Origin: Zantedeschia hybrid cultivar
Taxonomy: Eukaryota > Streptophyta > Magnoliopsida > Alismatales > Araceae
Assembly (NCBI GenBank): GCA_030544215.1
Contig: JARZZO010000016.1
Coordinates: 32,572,001 to 32,636,000, forward strand
DNA: 64,000 bases
Reading direction: 5' to 3'
Shown: positions 1 through 10,995 of the stretch, one piece after another
Position numbering within the stretch: the first letter of the stretch is position 1
Layout: each line of letters begins with the position of its first letter
Position numbers and translations under genes: made by a program
Notes under the pieces: generated by a model
What the model saw: the letters and a program-made list of their open reading frames with translations, nothing else
Told to the model about the DNA's origin: nothing
Databases searched by the model: none

Positions 1-555
1 CTATGGGCCTACCGAACTTCAATCCACACGCCCACTGAGCAAACTCCTTATTCCTTAACATTTGGAATGCAGGCGGTAGTTCCATACGAGATCCTTATAC
101 CGTCATTAAGATTACAATTGAACAAAGAATTTTCCATTGATGAACACCGTTCAGCACCCCTTGCTCAATTGGAACTCTTAGACGAGAGAAGATGGTTAGC
201 TGCTAATCATGTAAGAGTTTATCAAAATAGACTAGCACGTTTTTATCAAAAGAAAGTCATTGAACGTAAGTTCAAAGTTGGTGAAATGGTTGTCAAAAGA
301 AATTTTGTAAAACATGGTGGTCTACGTTCTAAGCTCCAACCCAACTGGGAAGGACCTTATGTTATATCACATGCTTTTCCTGGTAACGTTTATCGTCTGG
401 TTAATGCAGAGGGAGAAGAGCTAACTCACCCCTGGAACGGTTTGCATCTTAAGAAATACTACCCTTATGTTAAAGAGTCGATCAGCATGGTACAGAGACC
501 AGTGGAATCAGAAAATTTAGAAACTCAAATTTCCTTATCAGTCTGGATAATTTAA
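1..555 (+). CDS. Pol polyprotein C-terminus: integrase end, Tat copy A (partial)
   Basis: The frame is open from base 1, so the coding region enters from outside the window; the ATG at 67 is internal. It encodes the end of the integrase core (AYRTS then TPTxQTPYSL, with E where copy B has G) and the C-terminal region with KFKVGEMV and NWEGPYVI, the usual end of Ty3/gypsy integrases. The product would insert element cDNA into host DNA. Copy B stops with TAG right after KKYYP; here the codon is TAT and the frame runs 34 residues further to TAA at 553-555, so one copy has lost or gained the stop. No catalytic residues lie in the visible part. Confidence 0.85.
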   Translation, partial: LWAYRTSIHTPTEQTPYSLTFGMQAVVPYEILIPSLRLQLNKEFSIDEHRSAPLAQLELLDERRWLAANHVRVYQNRLARFYQKKVIERKFKVGEMVVKRNFVKHGGLRSKLQPNWEGPYVISHAFPGNVYRLVNAEGEELTHPWNGLHLKKYYPYVKESISMVQRPVESENLETQISLSVWII

Positions 556-1690
556 TTCCAAGCCCATTACTACACACACTGACACGTTTGATTCGTGAGT
601 AACAAGAGATGCCAAGTCCTAAGGAATACCGAAAACTTGACTGTAAGTGTAAGGTACAAATCATTCGTTTTAAAGTAAAATTCTATTTTTACACTCGGCC
701 CATGATGTCGGAACGAGGCTTAGAATAGACTACCAAGAATACCCGCCATCTTAGTAGGAGGCCGTCATAAAAAAAAAAAGGGGGAGATCCGTCCCAAAGA
801 AAAGAAAAGAAAAGAAAAGCAAAGCAAAAGGCAAAAGCCAAACATCAAATCAAAAGGCCATTACACTACAAATGTTATATCAAGGCCATGAAATGAAACA
901 AAAGGGAACGCAAGGTCGATAAATACCCCGGAAAGAAAATGACCGAACCCCAACAGATATTAGGGTAAGAAAGGAACATCTTTTTAGGTCTCCGGAACCT
1001 TCTCATGAGCTTTCTAAACCAATTCTTCCTTTCTTTCTAAAAAGGCGTACTCCAAACTTGAGGAACGATCGAAATTGACTAAGGGTCAAATCATCAAATG
1101 GGATCACGAATGGAAACACAAGTTCAAACACAATGGGTTTAAGTTAAATTATTAAAGAACAATTTAGGAATTAAGTTCATAAATGAATATGATCTTTTGA
1201 TCTGAGTACCATGCTGGTCTTTAGTTTACACCATAGTTCCAAAATCCAAAAAAAATACATATTTCAAAAATCCAAAAAAAATACATGTGTCAAAATCCAA
1301 AAAATATACATATGTCAAAATAAAAAAAAATACAAAAATCAAAAGCCAAGAAAATACACATGTTTCAAAATTCAAAAAAAATATACATATTTCAAAATAA
1401 AAAAAAAGTACATATTTCAAAACAACAAAAATATTTCAATTAGCATCTGGTTATTGCATCTAGCATGCTTCATTCTTTTTATTTTTCAGTGAGCATCTGT
1501 TTGCTTGTATGTTGCATATTTGCTTACAGTTCGATTACCTTTGTTAATAAAGACTATGCCCCTTGACCCTTATACTAAGAAAGAGATTGATCGACCGTTC
1601 ATTCGGTCAGGCAAGGGGCTAAGCCTAAATAGATACTTGATTTGTTTATTAAGTGATGTGTAGGACACAAGGCAAACACATGAGACACAA
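556..1690 (+). other. 3' noncoding region of Tat copy A, before the antisense cargo
   Basis: No gene is seen. The stretch is collinear with 57861-59055 of copy B. It includes an A-run followed by GGGGGAGATCC near 770-790 that resembles an internal polypurine tract. It also has a low-complexity block (about 1240-1440) of repeated 'CAAAA(T)xCAAAAAAAAxTACATAT' units, which give spurious lysine-rich open frames. Confidence 0.7.
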
Positions 1691-1777
1691 GGTTGGAGGT
1701 CAAAAGTTTCATGTATATATATCATCAAAAGATGTTTGTACATGATACACAAAAGAAAAGAAAAGTACATATAGCCC

Positions 1778-4612
1778 TCAAGGTTGGCTCTCTCCCGCCC
1801 CCTCGTCGAACTGACTCTGAGCCTCGTCAGGCGCGTCCGGCGGTGGAGCTCTAGGAGGTGGTGGTCCCATCAGACTCGGACCAGCTTGGCCTGATGATAT
1901 GGCAACGCTCGCGGTGAACGCACTCCCGTGCCCCCTTTCCTGCGCTCGCTGGCGGGCAAGTCGGTAACGCTCCTCCACGCTGCGTCGCTCGTGCTCTGCA
2001 ACGCCAAGCTGGACCCGGAGAGCAGTCATCTCAGCATCCATCTTCTGTCGCTCCTGCCTCTCCCGCTCTCGCTCCTCAGTAATGAACTCCAGTCGAGACT
2101 GGAGGCGTGAGAACTCACGAGGAAGATCTCCGGTGGAGAGGCGAGCCACCTGCTCCTCGAGATCGCGAACCCGGGCCGCATCCGCTTCAGCCCTCTGAAG
2201 GGCTTCATGAAGCTCAGCAACCTGCAGGGGAGACCATTGTTAGTTCAAGGCAGTCAAGCAATCAACATCAGATTCAGAAATCAAAGAAAGTAACCAAACT
2301 TACTCGAGCGGCGCGATCCTCCTCTGCAAGGGAATCTCGGTGGATAGCGGACGCAAGCTGGCTCTGGAGGTCAGCTAGAGCAGCCTCATGAGCGGCAGAA
2401 GAGGAGGATGATGATGCTCTATGTGTAGGGGGAGCCGCCTGGGTGTAGACGGCTCGCTGCACCAAAAGACAACTGTCAGTTGATAATCGCCAAAACAACT
2501 AAGTAATTAAAACATCCATTCATATTCATGCATACATACCAGGTCAAAGAGCTCCTTCTGGACCTGCTCCAGCTGGGCCTCCGCGTCATGTAGGCGGGTC
2601 CGGAGGTCGATGATGACCGCATCGCGTGCATCCTGCATATTACACATACATACATTCATTCACAAATATAAATTAAGATAATAATAAAATGAAAAGACAC
2701 ATAAATGCATACTTACATCGAGCGGTCGGAGGAGTCGCAGCTGATCGGCGTAATGTGTCCGATACTGCTAGAGGTAGGCTGCGCTACTCTCCGCTCGTGA
2801 CTCAATACGGACACCCCGGCGATGCCAGTCTTCATATTGTTCCGGGAACTTTGCTCGCCAATCAGTGAGGGCTTGCTTGCCCTCATACTCCGTCCGACAC
2901 CCTCCGGGACCTCCTCATCGACCCACTCTTGGTGGAGGCCTAGGGTCCTCATCACGAGGCGGAGGCGGAGCGGCTCGATCTCGTTGAGGCAATGCAGCCA
3001 CATTTGCCTCCCGAACCGTCTCCGGCCAGCCGTCACCCACGGCTGACCCTCCTCGCCCATGCCCAAGTGTGGGCGCCAGATCACCTGCATATAGGTTAGG
3101 CGCATTCATATAAATAATTTGCATTTACTGAATGAAAGATTGCAATTAAACAAGTTAAGAACTCACCAGGAGCTCCTGGTAATCAAGGAACTGATGGCGG
3201 AGGGCCGTCAGCTGGTGGTGCTGTGGCGCTGTATCCACGATCGGCTGCCAACGGCAGGCCAATGGGACAACGTCCGGTCGCACGATCCGCGCTCTGCCGA
3301 GCGGGAAGTAATGATAGCTCCATACCTGCATATAGGGACATATAGGTTAGTAAAGCATCATATTACACTGCATTGCATAAACAAATAATAAAATAACTTA
3401 ATACCTGGAGAAATGGCGAAAAGCCACTGATAGTCGTCTCACGGTCCGGCGTGACCGTAGAAAGATCTGCAAACAGGTGGGCCAGAAGGGCCGCACTCCA
3501 AGCATACTCTCCTAAACTATCTAAGTCATCTAATAAATACAGAAACCTACAATGAATGTGGTCGCCCTTCGTACCGAAGAGCAACCGACCAAAGAAAAAG
3601 ACTAAGAAGACTCTCAACTGCCTATCTACCTTCTCCCCCTGACTCGGGTCGCTACAATAGACAAGGGAGGACGACTCAGCTAATCTACTCCTATACTCCT
3701 CCCGGGTCTCATCTGACTGGCTCATCCAGTCCTAAGGCAGCCTCCACCTCTATCTGGGGGACCATCCTAAACTCTCTGCCCAGGCTAGACACCTCTATGC
3801 CTAGCAGAGCCTATGCCAATCCCTGGTAGTTGGGGTAGGTCACCCCGCTCACCGGTCGGCCCTCTACCCTGAGGCCAGTAATCCTGGCCACATCCTCTAG
3901 GGTGGGGACCATATGTCCCCTGGGCATTAGGAATGCCCGACTCTCCGCGTGCCAACGCTCCCTGAGCGCCTGCAGCAGTACTAGATCGAGCCAAAATGGC
4001 TCGATATCTAAGACCTCGCCGAACCCCATCCGGTGCAGGCGTGCCTTCTGGAAGTCCGGGAGTCCCCGGTACGCCCCTATAATTAAGTCCCAGCTAATCC
4101 TGGCTCTCATCGTCCCCTGCAAATGAAAACAAAGAATTGGGGTCAGTAATTAAAAAAAAACAGAGCTAAAACACTTTTGGTTTGAAAGGCGTCGAGCAAC
4201 ATGGACGCCTATTGAAAGGCGTCCACAGGGCCTGACGCAATTTGGAATTATTTTCTCCTTTATTAAAATTAAGAATTTTGCCTTGAATGGCGTCGGACCA
4301 GGACGACGCCGTTTAAACGGCGTCACCTGGTCTGGACGCCTTTCAAGGCCGAATTCCGGGTTCTTGAAGAACCCCATTTTCTCACCCCTTTCCTTCACCC
4401 TATTCAATCACACATAAACTTACTAGGTGGGAGGCTTCCTCCTCTTCTTCTTCTCCCTCGACCACCGCCGGTAGGGGGATTTCTTCCTCTAACATGGCCG
4501 CCGCCTCCTCCAAGGCCATGGCTTCCTCGAGGCGAGCCGCCTCGCGTTCTTCCCTTCTCACCACCCGTACGGCACGGCGACGCTTCCCCCTCGATCCTTC
4601 GCCGGGTTCCAT
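1778..4612 (-). pseudogene. Antisense plant-mobile-domain (PMD) gene carried by Tat copy A, 7 predicted exons
   Basis: The gene lies opposite to the element. Predicted exons (minus): 4612-4424, 4116-3405, 3325-3167, 3084-2717, 2632-2540, 2456-2304, 2221-1778. All six introns have GT donors (several GTAAGT), AG acceptors and phase 0. Exon 1 starts with MEPGEGSRGKRRR and is Glu-rich. Exons 2-4 look like the plant mobile domain: RLHRMGFGEVLDIE, then LLQALRERWHAESRAFLMP, PTLEDVARITGLRVEGRPV, and later DWRAKFPEQYEDW. Exons 5-7 are coiled coil (RL..AEAQLEQVQKEL; many E/R/Q heptads) with a Pro-rich tail. PMD proteins such as MAIN and MAIL1 act in the nucleus in gene expression and transposon silencing; a role for this copy is inference. 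It is broken: TAG at 3813-3811 and 2770-2768 (both plausibly former CAG), and one frame change each in exons 2 and 4. Confidence 0.78.
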
Positions 4613-5102
4613 GGTCAAAAGAGAGAGTTTTGAGAAGAGAGAGGGACGGAGATCGCCGGAGAGGATCGCCGGAGCTCGAGGAGAGAGAGAGTAAAGGAGA
4701 AAGTGAGGAAGAAAGGGGAGGCTTCGCGGTTTCTGTTTGGACAAGTTGAAAGGCGTCATCTCACAGAGACGCGTTTTAGGGCGCATAAGTTGAGGCGGCA
4801 AGGCCAGCTATTTGAAATTGAGTAAATGGCGTCTACATATGGCGACGCGTTTCAGGTTACTGCCAATTCTGGTCAGAATTGTACAAGGTATGATCATTAA
4901 AGACGTCTACCCGTCAAGACACGTTTCAGAGGATTAATCACAGAATTGATGCCAGAATTCTGGAAAAGCAGGAGAGAGAGTTGAAAAGGCGTCGTTGGTA
5001 GTAGACGCAATTTAAGGTTAAATCAGGATTTTGAGGATTAATGGCTGACTTTGGAAAATGAATTATCTTTGAAAGGCGTCTTTCTGAGTGGACGCGTTTT
5101 AC
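4182..5102. repeat. Cluster of 34-bp GGCGTC/GACGC palindromes around exon 1 of the antisense PMD gene
   Basis: About eight to ten copies of the 34-bp palindrome lie in intron 1 and upstream of the antisense gene start (for example 5069-5102; others begin near 4182, 4212, 4283, 4748, 4826, 4899, 4983). Each has an arm like TTGAAAGGCGTC, about 10 variable bases, then GACGCnnTTTyAr. The same unit occurs in the LTRs of both Tat copies and in the solo LTR at 11168-13903. Confidence 0.85.
4282..4347. repeat. 66-bp near-perfect inverted repeat made of two 34-bp palindromes
   Basis: The left half starts CTTGAATGGCGTC and ends GACGCCGTTT; the right half is its near-exact reverse complement (AAACGGCGTC to GACGCCTTTCAAG). 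The centre is GTTTAAAC. Even the normally variable spacers are complementary (GGACCAGG versus CCTGGTC). It lies in intron 1 of the antisense PMD gene and could form a strong hairpin or cruciform. Confidence 0.85.
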
Positions 5103-5274
5103 ATTTAACAAACCCGAACTGTCAGATTTTAAGGAAAAATCTAGTTTTTGCTAAGGGAAAAATCATGAACACAATACAGGAAGTTAAGGAAAGATTCCAA
5201 GGCATGAAAAATGATTCTTTATTCAATGAAATCTTTTATTACATCAAAAAGAAAAAGAAAAGAAAAGAGAACAC

Positions 5275-6670
5275 TTAAGGAAGAATTTCATGAAGTGCTT
5301 GATAATATTGAAATTTCACTCCTCTATCTCTATCTTTAGAGGATTTTACACGATAACTGAAGCCAAGGTTCCACAAAGTAGTAATAAGTTCTGTGGCTTC
5401 ATAGTCTTCATCGGATTCCAAGGCCCGTCTCTTGATCGGAGATGTGAGAGAGAACTCGGGGAATTCATGATGATTCAAGCTGAGCTGAGTAAGGCACCAA
5501 TGAGGATTGTACAACACAAGTTCAGTAGCTCCAATTAGCTTAAGTTCTGCTCCCGCTGCACGACGTACTCTGATGGGCTTTCCAATAAGAGCGAGTGGAG
5601 AAGAGTCAAACATGTTGGACGACATGCATCTCAGGAACTCCCTCCAGTCGGCTCGGGTCTTGAGCTTTGGTACCTTGTTGACCATGCGCTCGTTGAACTT
5701 CATGATGTTGGCGATGCAGTGGATCGGACTGTTCATGTAAATTTGAGACGGTCTTGGCGACATCCTCGTGCAGTACTCAAACTTGAAGTGTAGTTCGACC
5801 CACAAGGCGAAAAGTAACATGCACCCGTAAGGAGGTCAACCCGTGGACGCCGCAGAAAGCCCACTGTAAAGGTAAGCCAAGATCGCAGTGCTAATGGATT
5901 TACCTTCGAAGATCGCACAGATAGTACTGACCTGATCATCTTCTAGAATGTTGTCTTGCGTGGAAAAAAACAAAGCACCGGCAAGGCATGTGACGAAGGC
6001 TTTTGTCACGTCTTCAGCTTCGTCCTCCCTTAGATCATCGATCTCATACAAAGTCCATTCAGCCAGCTTTGCAAGGTTGATCCCTTTATTGGTAAGGCAT
6101 CCTTTAGCTTCTGAGGGATCCTTCATGATGGACGTCAATAGTTGTTGACCGGTGATCCTTTCTCTTTTCAAAGCCATCTTGTCCTTGGTCTTTAGGAGAC
6201 CCAATAAAAGCTCCGCCTCCTCTAAAAGAATAGTGCACTCGAATTGAGGGAAGAGAAACGTATGGGTTTGAGGATGCCACTGCTCGATCAAGGCACCCAT
6301 GGCCGCCCAATCCACGTTCGAGCTTTTGTAGTGCTTGGCATGCACCATTAGTCCTTGAAGGTTCCACTTCGAGATGAAGGCTTGCATGGAAAGTTTAAGA
6401 CTTTTGGCGAGTTTGCGAATCCAAGGGAGAGAAGTGAATCTCCTTGGGCCGGGAAACATGGGATATGTCTGAAAAGTAGAGGAAAATAGGATCAATTGAA
6501 GAACATGGAAAACTTGAAGAACATGAAGAACATAGAGGAGTTTAAAGAAGAAGAATTGAAGAAAAGTTAATTCAATTTACTTGGAGGTTGGGATCCCTTC
6601 CAATAAGGTGATTCTCCACGTCGGAGATCTTCTCCAGCGTCCTCTTCATCCTCTTGTTTGAAGAACTCAT
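5275..6670 (-). pseudogene. Second antisense gene in Tat copy A, PMD-like, 2 exons
   Basis: The start is ATG 6670 (MSSSNKRMKRTLEKI); exon 1 ends at 6581 before GTAAAT. Exon 2 starts at 6478 after TTTTCAG in phase 0 and runs to the stop at 5275. The protein (about 430 residues) has a globular part with ALIEQWHPQTHTFLFP and ILLEEAELLLGLL, which fits the 'W-P-x-T-x-F, then LEE..LLGL' pattern of plant mobile domain or DUF7745-type proteins; assignment between these is uncertain. Later parts (LAYLYSGLSAAS, ALWVELHFKFEYCTRMSP, RADWREFLRCM) fit the same superfamily. One in-frame TGA at 5838-5836 interrupts an otherwise open frame, so the break looks recent. It lies upstream of the other antisense gene on the same strand, about 660 bp away. 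Confidence 0.68.
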
Positions 6671-6914
6671 CCTCTTTTTCGGATTTCCTCCTTCTTGAAG
6701 CTTGAAAACCTTGGAAACCTTGAAAAACCCTTGAATCTTGAAGAAAAAACTCAACCTCGGATCTCTAGATTGTGGTAGGATTGCTTGGAAACAAGTTAAT
6801 GATATTTATAGAGAAGGAATTGCGATCCTAGGAAGACTTTTCCGGATTGGAAAAGGGATGGGTATTGGAAGAGTTGGAATCCGAGTAGAGAACAGCCTGA
6901 AGCTGTTTCTGTGA

Positions 6915-6984
6915 GTAAAAGGCGTCGTGGACAAGCGACGCATTTTAGACAGTTAGAGGGCGTCGGCTCGACACGATGCATTTC
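6915..6984. repeat. Two 34-bp palindromes beyond the antisense cargo
   Basis: Bases 6915-6948 are an exact-length copy (GTAAAAGGCGTC ... GACGCATTTTAG), followed at about 6955 by a more decayed one. The matching place in copy B carries copies at 59100-59133 and 59136-59169. Confidence 0.8.
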
Positions 6985-7724
6985 AAGTTTTCTGTTATTT
7001 TCCCGAAATTCCATATTTTGATGCTTAATTAAACGCTTGTTTGAAGTTACTAATGAAATTTTGAGTGCAGGAAAATTAAAGAAAACCCAAATGAAGCTGG
7101 AAATATTGAGAAGATCCCATTGGGGGAGTTCATGAAGTCTCAACCGTGGCTAAAAAGACGGTTATTTCTACTCTTGTACTATTTCATGTAAATCATTTGC
7201 ATTATTATATAATAAGTGTTTATTAGAGTATATCAAGGACCTTGTGGTTTTGATGAAACTGGAATTTGAGTTCCCCTACAACAAAAACAGTGATAATTCC
7301 AGAGGATTCTTAATTGCACGGATAGGCCGTTGGATTGTTAATTAGTGGGGACGACGGTTCCACTTTTGTAAAACGGTGCGTGGATAAACGAGCTTCGGCA
7401 TAGCACTGAATTACAAGAATTTGTATCTTGACTCATTAATGACAATTTGACAATATTATCCTTGATTAATTTATATTTTATTTGACTTTATATTTTTCTT
7501 TTAGCCCAGCATGCATCATATAGGACTTTGAAATTACTGTGATAAGAATTAATTACTGATTAAGTTTCAGACCATTAAATCAAATAATTCCAACATGATA
7601 TGAAATATTCCATTCCGAATTGAGTATCTTGATTATCTTTGAGCTTCGCTTGAAGATATCCTTGGAATTCTATCCTTTCTTGGACTATTTATCCAATATT
7701 TCTTGTTTTCTTCTAAGATCCATC

Positions 7725-7820
7725 ATGGCTGCAACACGTCCACATTGGCTGGCAAACGCTCCCCATGATGAAACCTACAGTGTCTACGACCTGGGGTACT
7801 TCCCACTCCGAGGAGGTTGA
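7725..7820 (+). CDS. Conserved 31-residue mini-ORF in the Tat 3' region (copy A)
   Basis: ATG 7725 to TGA 7820, starting MAATRPHWLANAP and ending DLGYFPLRGG. The same ORF is at 59818-59913 in copy B, with only 2 of 96 bases different by eye (both change an amino acid), while the following ~190 bp differ at roughly 7%. No family is recognised. It may be a translated peptide, the end of a spliced reading frame, or a segment conserved as nucleic acid. It lies about 200 bp before the 3' LTR. Confidence 0.4.
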   Translation: MAATRPHWLANAPHDETYSVYDLGYFPLRGG

Positions 7821-7948
7821 TTGACTTTATTTTATTTCCTTGTCTACCTCATCTAGACAGGATTGATTCCATTGATCTCCTTGAGCTATCTTCATCGATG
7901 ATTTTGGGAAAAATTCCAATCATGTGATGTTAAGAGCGTGTCTCACCA

Positions 7949-8016
7949 CACCTTGGCATCACCTTTTCAGTACGTTCCATTTCATTTCACTCCCTTGCAA
8001 AGACGATGCCAAGGTG
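7949..8016 (+). promoter_or_regulatory. Stem-loop with 12-bp perfect arms just upstream of the 3' LTR (copy A)
   Basis: CACCTTGGCATC at 7949-7960 is the exact reverse complement of GATGCCAAGGTG at 8005-8016. The second arm overlaps the purine-rich AAGGTGAGGCAGC that directly precedes the LTR, where the polypurine primer is expected. Copy B has the same pair at 60042-60053 and 60098-60109. Confidence 0.6.
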
Positions 8017-8023
8017 AGGCAGC

Positions 8024-9380
8024 TGTAGACACGCTAATTTCGACATCCTTTTGAGTAAATTTCATATCATATAATAATGCCTGAGAATGGTCTGATATTT
8101 AATCATTTGTTAGTTTTTATTGATCTTTTTAAATTAAATATCTAAAAGTGTCGGGTCAGACAGATATGATTTAAGTTAATTAATTCAATTGATTTTAACT
8201 CAAATTTCAATTAAAATATAAAGAAGTCTAAAGGACGTCGACCAGTGTGGACGCCATTTAGAGTTTATTCTTATTTTAACGTTTAAATTTGAATTTTAAT
8301 AAGTATATTAATTAGCTAAAAGACGTCTGCATGTCACGACGCCATTTAGGTTTCCTAAGTTGTTTCTGCCTCTCTTCCGGATATTTATCCTTATCTTAAT
8401 TAGTGTAAAAGGCGTCTTCCATGGACGACGCATATTATCTAATTATAGATAAAGATGAATTTTTTACGGATGTTTATCTTTATCCTAATCAGTCTAAAAG
8501 GCTTCTTTCAGTGGCGACGCTTTTTAGATAATTACAGATAAAGATGAATTAATCTGTATTTATCTGTTGGTTAAGATGGATAAATCTCAAAATTTCTCCA
8601 TGTAAATCCGCGGACGCAAAGAAGTCTATAAATACCCTGCCTCTTGAATGGGTGACAGAGTTAGTGATTGAAGTGATATCAGAGTGATAATTGAGTGAAA
8701 ATCGAAGCAACGACGTCCAAACGTTGAAGTGTTGCTGCTTCTAGAAGTCGGCGTCCATTCTTCATCATTCTTCATCCATCCAAGACCAAGGCTTCCAGGG
8801 GCCATCTATCATTAACCTTCAATTCAATTTCTGCACTCTTTTTCATATTTTTCATCTCATTAGTCTTACCATTTCATCACATCACTCCATGCAACACACA
8901 CAATACTAGCATCATTTTCAAAACCTATTTGATTAAGGGGTTTAAAAGAACACTCAACAAGTGAGTTTTCTGTTTAATTGCATGTTTAAAATCTCTTATG
9001 GAATGGATACTATTTCTTCCTAAGTTCTCATCATCGTCCTTTATTTCTTTCTTTCTATTTCTTGCAAGGTACAAAGAAAAATCAAAGGGGAGGAAATCAA
9101 CAGCAAACAATAAGGAATTTGGACGATCCTCAAAATTCAACAGCAGTCAAAGCAAGAACAAAGACAAGAAAGGGCTCTCTTTCTTCAGCCGGCTAAAGGA
9201 GGGGAACCAAGAGCTCAATATCTCCCACGTCCAAACAGGTAGGCGATCAAATTTTCTTTTGGAACTTTTAAGTCAAAAGTTTCTGGCGATCACATCACTT
9301 ATTTCTTTTTAATAGGTTTATTTTGCACTTAAACAACATAGTTTTTCATGATAATCACACACTCATTTTAAGCACTCACA
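8024..9380 (+). repeat. 3' LTR of Tat copy A
   Basis: It begins TGTAGACACGCTAATTT and ends AAGCACTCACA, matching the copy B LTR ends (TGTAGACACG, AAGCACCTACA). The length is 1357 bp. TATAAATA at 8627-8634 is the likely promoter TATA box, at the same relative place as in copy B. It contains four 34-bp palindromes. Confidence 0.9.
8228..8527. repeat. Four phased 34-bp palindromes in the copy A LTR
   Basis: Units at 8228-8261, 8316-8349, 8404-8437 and 8494-8527, spaced 88, 88 and 90 bp. They alternate with TTTATCCTTATCTTAAT-type AT-rich stretches. The third and fourth are slightly decayed (CATATTA arm; GGCTTC for GGCGTC). They lie upstream of the TATA box, in the U3 part of the LTR. Confidence 0.88.
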
Positions 9381-10535
9381 CTATGCTTATGGAAGCCACC
9401 TCTTAATTCCCTCGGGACCAAAGTGTCACATAGTGAGAGCCATCTCTTAATTATGTAGGGGCTACCTCTAGATTTCCTCATTCACTCAATGTATGACTAA
9501 GGGTTAAGTAAGATACCTAAAGCAACGGGTTAAATTCGAGAGGTATGTTTACATACTATCCCGATGAGATCTGAAAGTGTCTCCCAACTGCACAGCCGAA
9601 GATCTAATGGATTTGCCATAACCACTAGGTAAAGAAGAAGAAGTGGCCCGATGTTATTGTATGGTTGTTTGTCCTATGTTTAAGTGAACATAAATGATAT
9701 GTGTGATCATCCATGATGTTAAATGAGGGAAGATGATGTTAAGTTACAAATTTTAATGTAAGAAATCATGCTATGATAGGTACTATAAATTCATGTTCTT
9801 TTCATACATGTTAAGCTCATATAGAAGTAGAAGCATGTTAGTTGTACTTACCACTTGCTCCATATTATCTCATGATCAAAGTTACATGTTTACTTGCTAT
9901 TTTATAGTCATTTTACAAAAGTTAATATGCTTCCATGTCTATGCATATGATAGTAATCCATGTATAGATGATGCACATTAATCATGTTATCTTGTTGCAA
10001 GCATAGGATGAAGAAGTAGTATTATATGATATTTATTGCTCATGTTTAGATAAATGATATGGATATTTTCATTTATGTATATCCTACGTCAAATCCATAT
10101 TTTTGTCGACTCTGAGCTTACTGAGTTCTATGTGACTCACCCTTACTTAAACTAATATTTTACAGAGGATCGTCAGATTGAGGTTGAGCCATAAGAGCGT
10201 GAAGCTTGATCTTTGGTTATTGAAGCTAGCTATAGTAGGTTTTGATTATGTTTAATTTCATATTTATAGGTCAAGAGATGTATAGATTAGATGCAGTTTA
10301 GAGAATATGTTGTATTTTTCCTTTTCTTCTTAGAGATCCTAGATGATATATTGATTTCTATTCTAGTTTTATGTGGTTTGGCTATGAAGGTTGAATTTAT
10401 TTTATTCCTATTTATCAAGCTTGTACTCTTTATTTTCGATGTTGAGATATGTGTTGTACCCAGATAACGCGTCTAACCGATAATTTGTAGTAAGTCGACA
10501 TGACCGAATTGGGTTGGCGATTTGGGGGCATTACA
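9381..10535 (+). mobile_element. 3' part of a chromovirus (Tekay/Del-like) LTR
   Basis: The segment ends GGGGGCATTACA, a common 3' end of plant chromovirus LTRs, and has the 'TTACTGAGTT..TGTGACTCACCCTTACT ... TTTTACAGAGGATCGTC' block typical of Tekay/Del LTRs. Its left part is cut where Tat copy A begins, so copy A probably inserted into it. No coding region is present. Confidence 0.6.
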
Positions 10536-10789
10536 GTACTTTTTCTATTTTTTTAGTGAGATGAGTATTATCTTTCGCTATACATTTGATGTAATTTGAG
10601 GATCCTGGTATTGACAATAAAATTTATATTTAAATTTACTTAAAGGTAATTGACATGTTTATTACTTTAGTTATTTGTCTCTCATCATTCATTTCAAATT
10701 TGTATATTATTTGATTCCGTAGTTACGTGGCTTGGATCTGAAGTAAGTCCAAATGATTGAATTAGATCAAGGGCATAACAATGGCACAT
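10536..10789. other. No gene recognised
   Basis: AT-rich sequence after the LTR fragment, without a supported reading frame. Confidence 0.5.
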
Positions 10790-10995
10790 GCCGGTCCTTC
10801 TCCTCCTAAAGATCCATAGCAGAGCAGTAGGTTGGTGGCCCTTCTCCTCCTTATGGCCCCATAGCAGAAAGAACGTCAACGGCCCTTATCCTCTGATCCT
10901 ATACTAGAACAACAAGCCAACAACCCTTCTCCCTGGGATTATAGTAGAGCATCGCACCAATGATCCTTCTCCTCTTGATCCTATAGCAGCACAAC
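10790..10995. repeat. Degenerate tandem repeat, about 43-bp unit, five copies
   Basis: Five successive units share 'CCTTCTCCTCxTxGATCCTATAGCAGxxC', separated by variable AAC-rich stretches. Similarity between units is about 70% by eye. Confidence 0.6.

Larger units (their letters stand above)
1..9380 (+). mobile_element. Tat-lineage Ty3/gypsy retrotransposon, copy A (3' part)
   Basis: This is the 3' portion of an LTR retrotransposon whose 5' part lies outside the window. It has the integrase end (1-555), a long 3' region and a 3' LTR (8024-9380). Bases 1 to about 1690 align closely with 57393 to about 59055 of copy B, and about 6870-9380 align with about 59057-61431. The segment between (about 1690-6870) has no counterpart in copy B and carries two antisense genes. 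Bases 9381-9385 (CTATG) would be the right target-site duplication, but the left one is not visible. Copy A has diverged from copy B by several percent, so they are not sister insertions. Confidence 0.88.

Noticed and set aside
1211..1492. Lysine-rich open frame in the 3' region of copy A
   Set aside because: Produced by A-rich low-complexity repeats; copy B has the same kind of repeats without a matching frame.
8228..8527. CRISPR-like regular repeats with spacers
   Set aside because: This is plant nuclear transposon DNA. The repeats are palindromic LTR units with variable centres and there are no cas genes.
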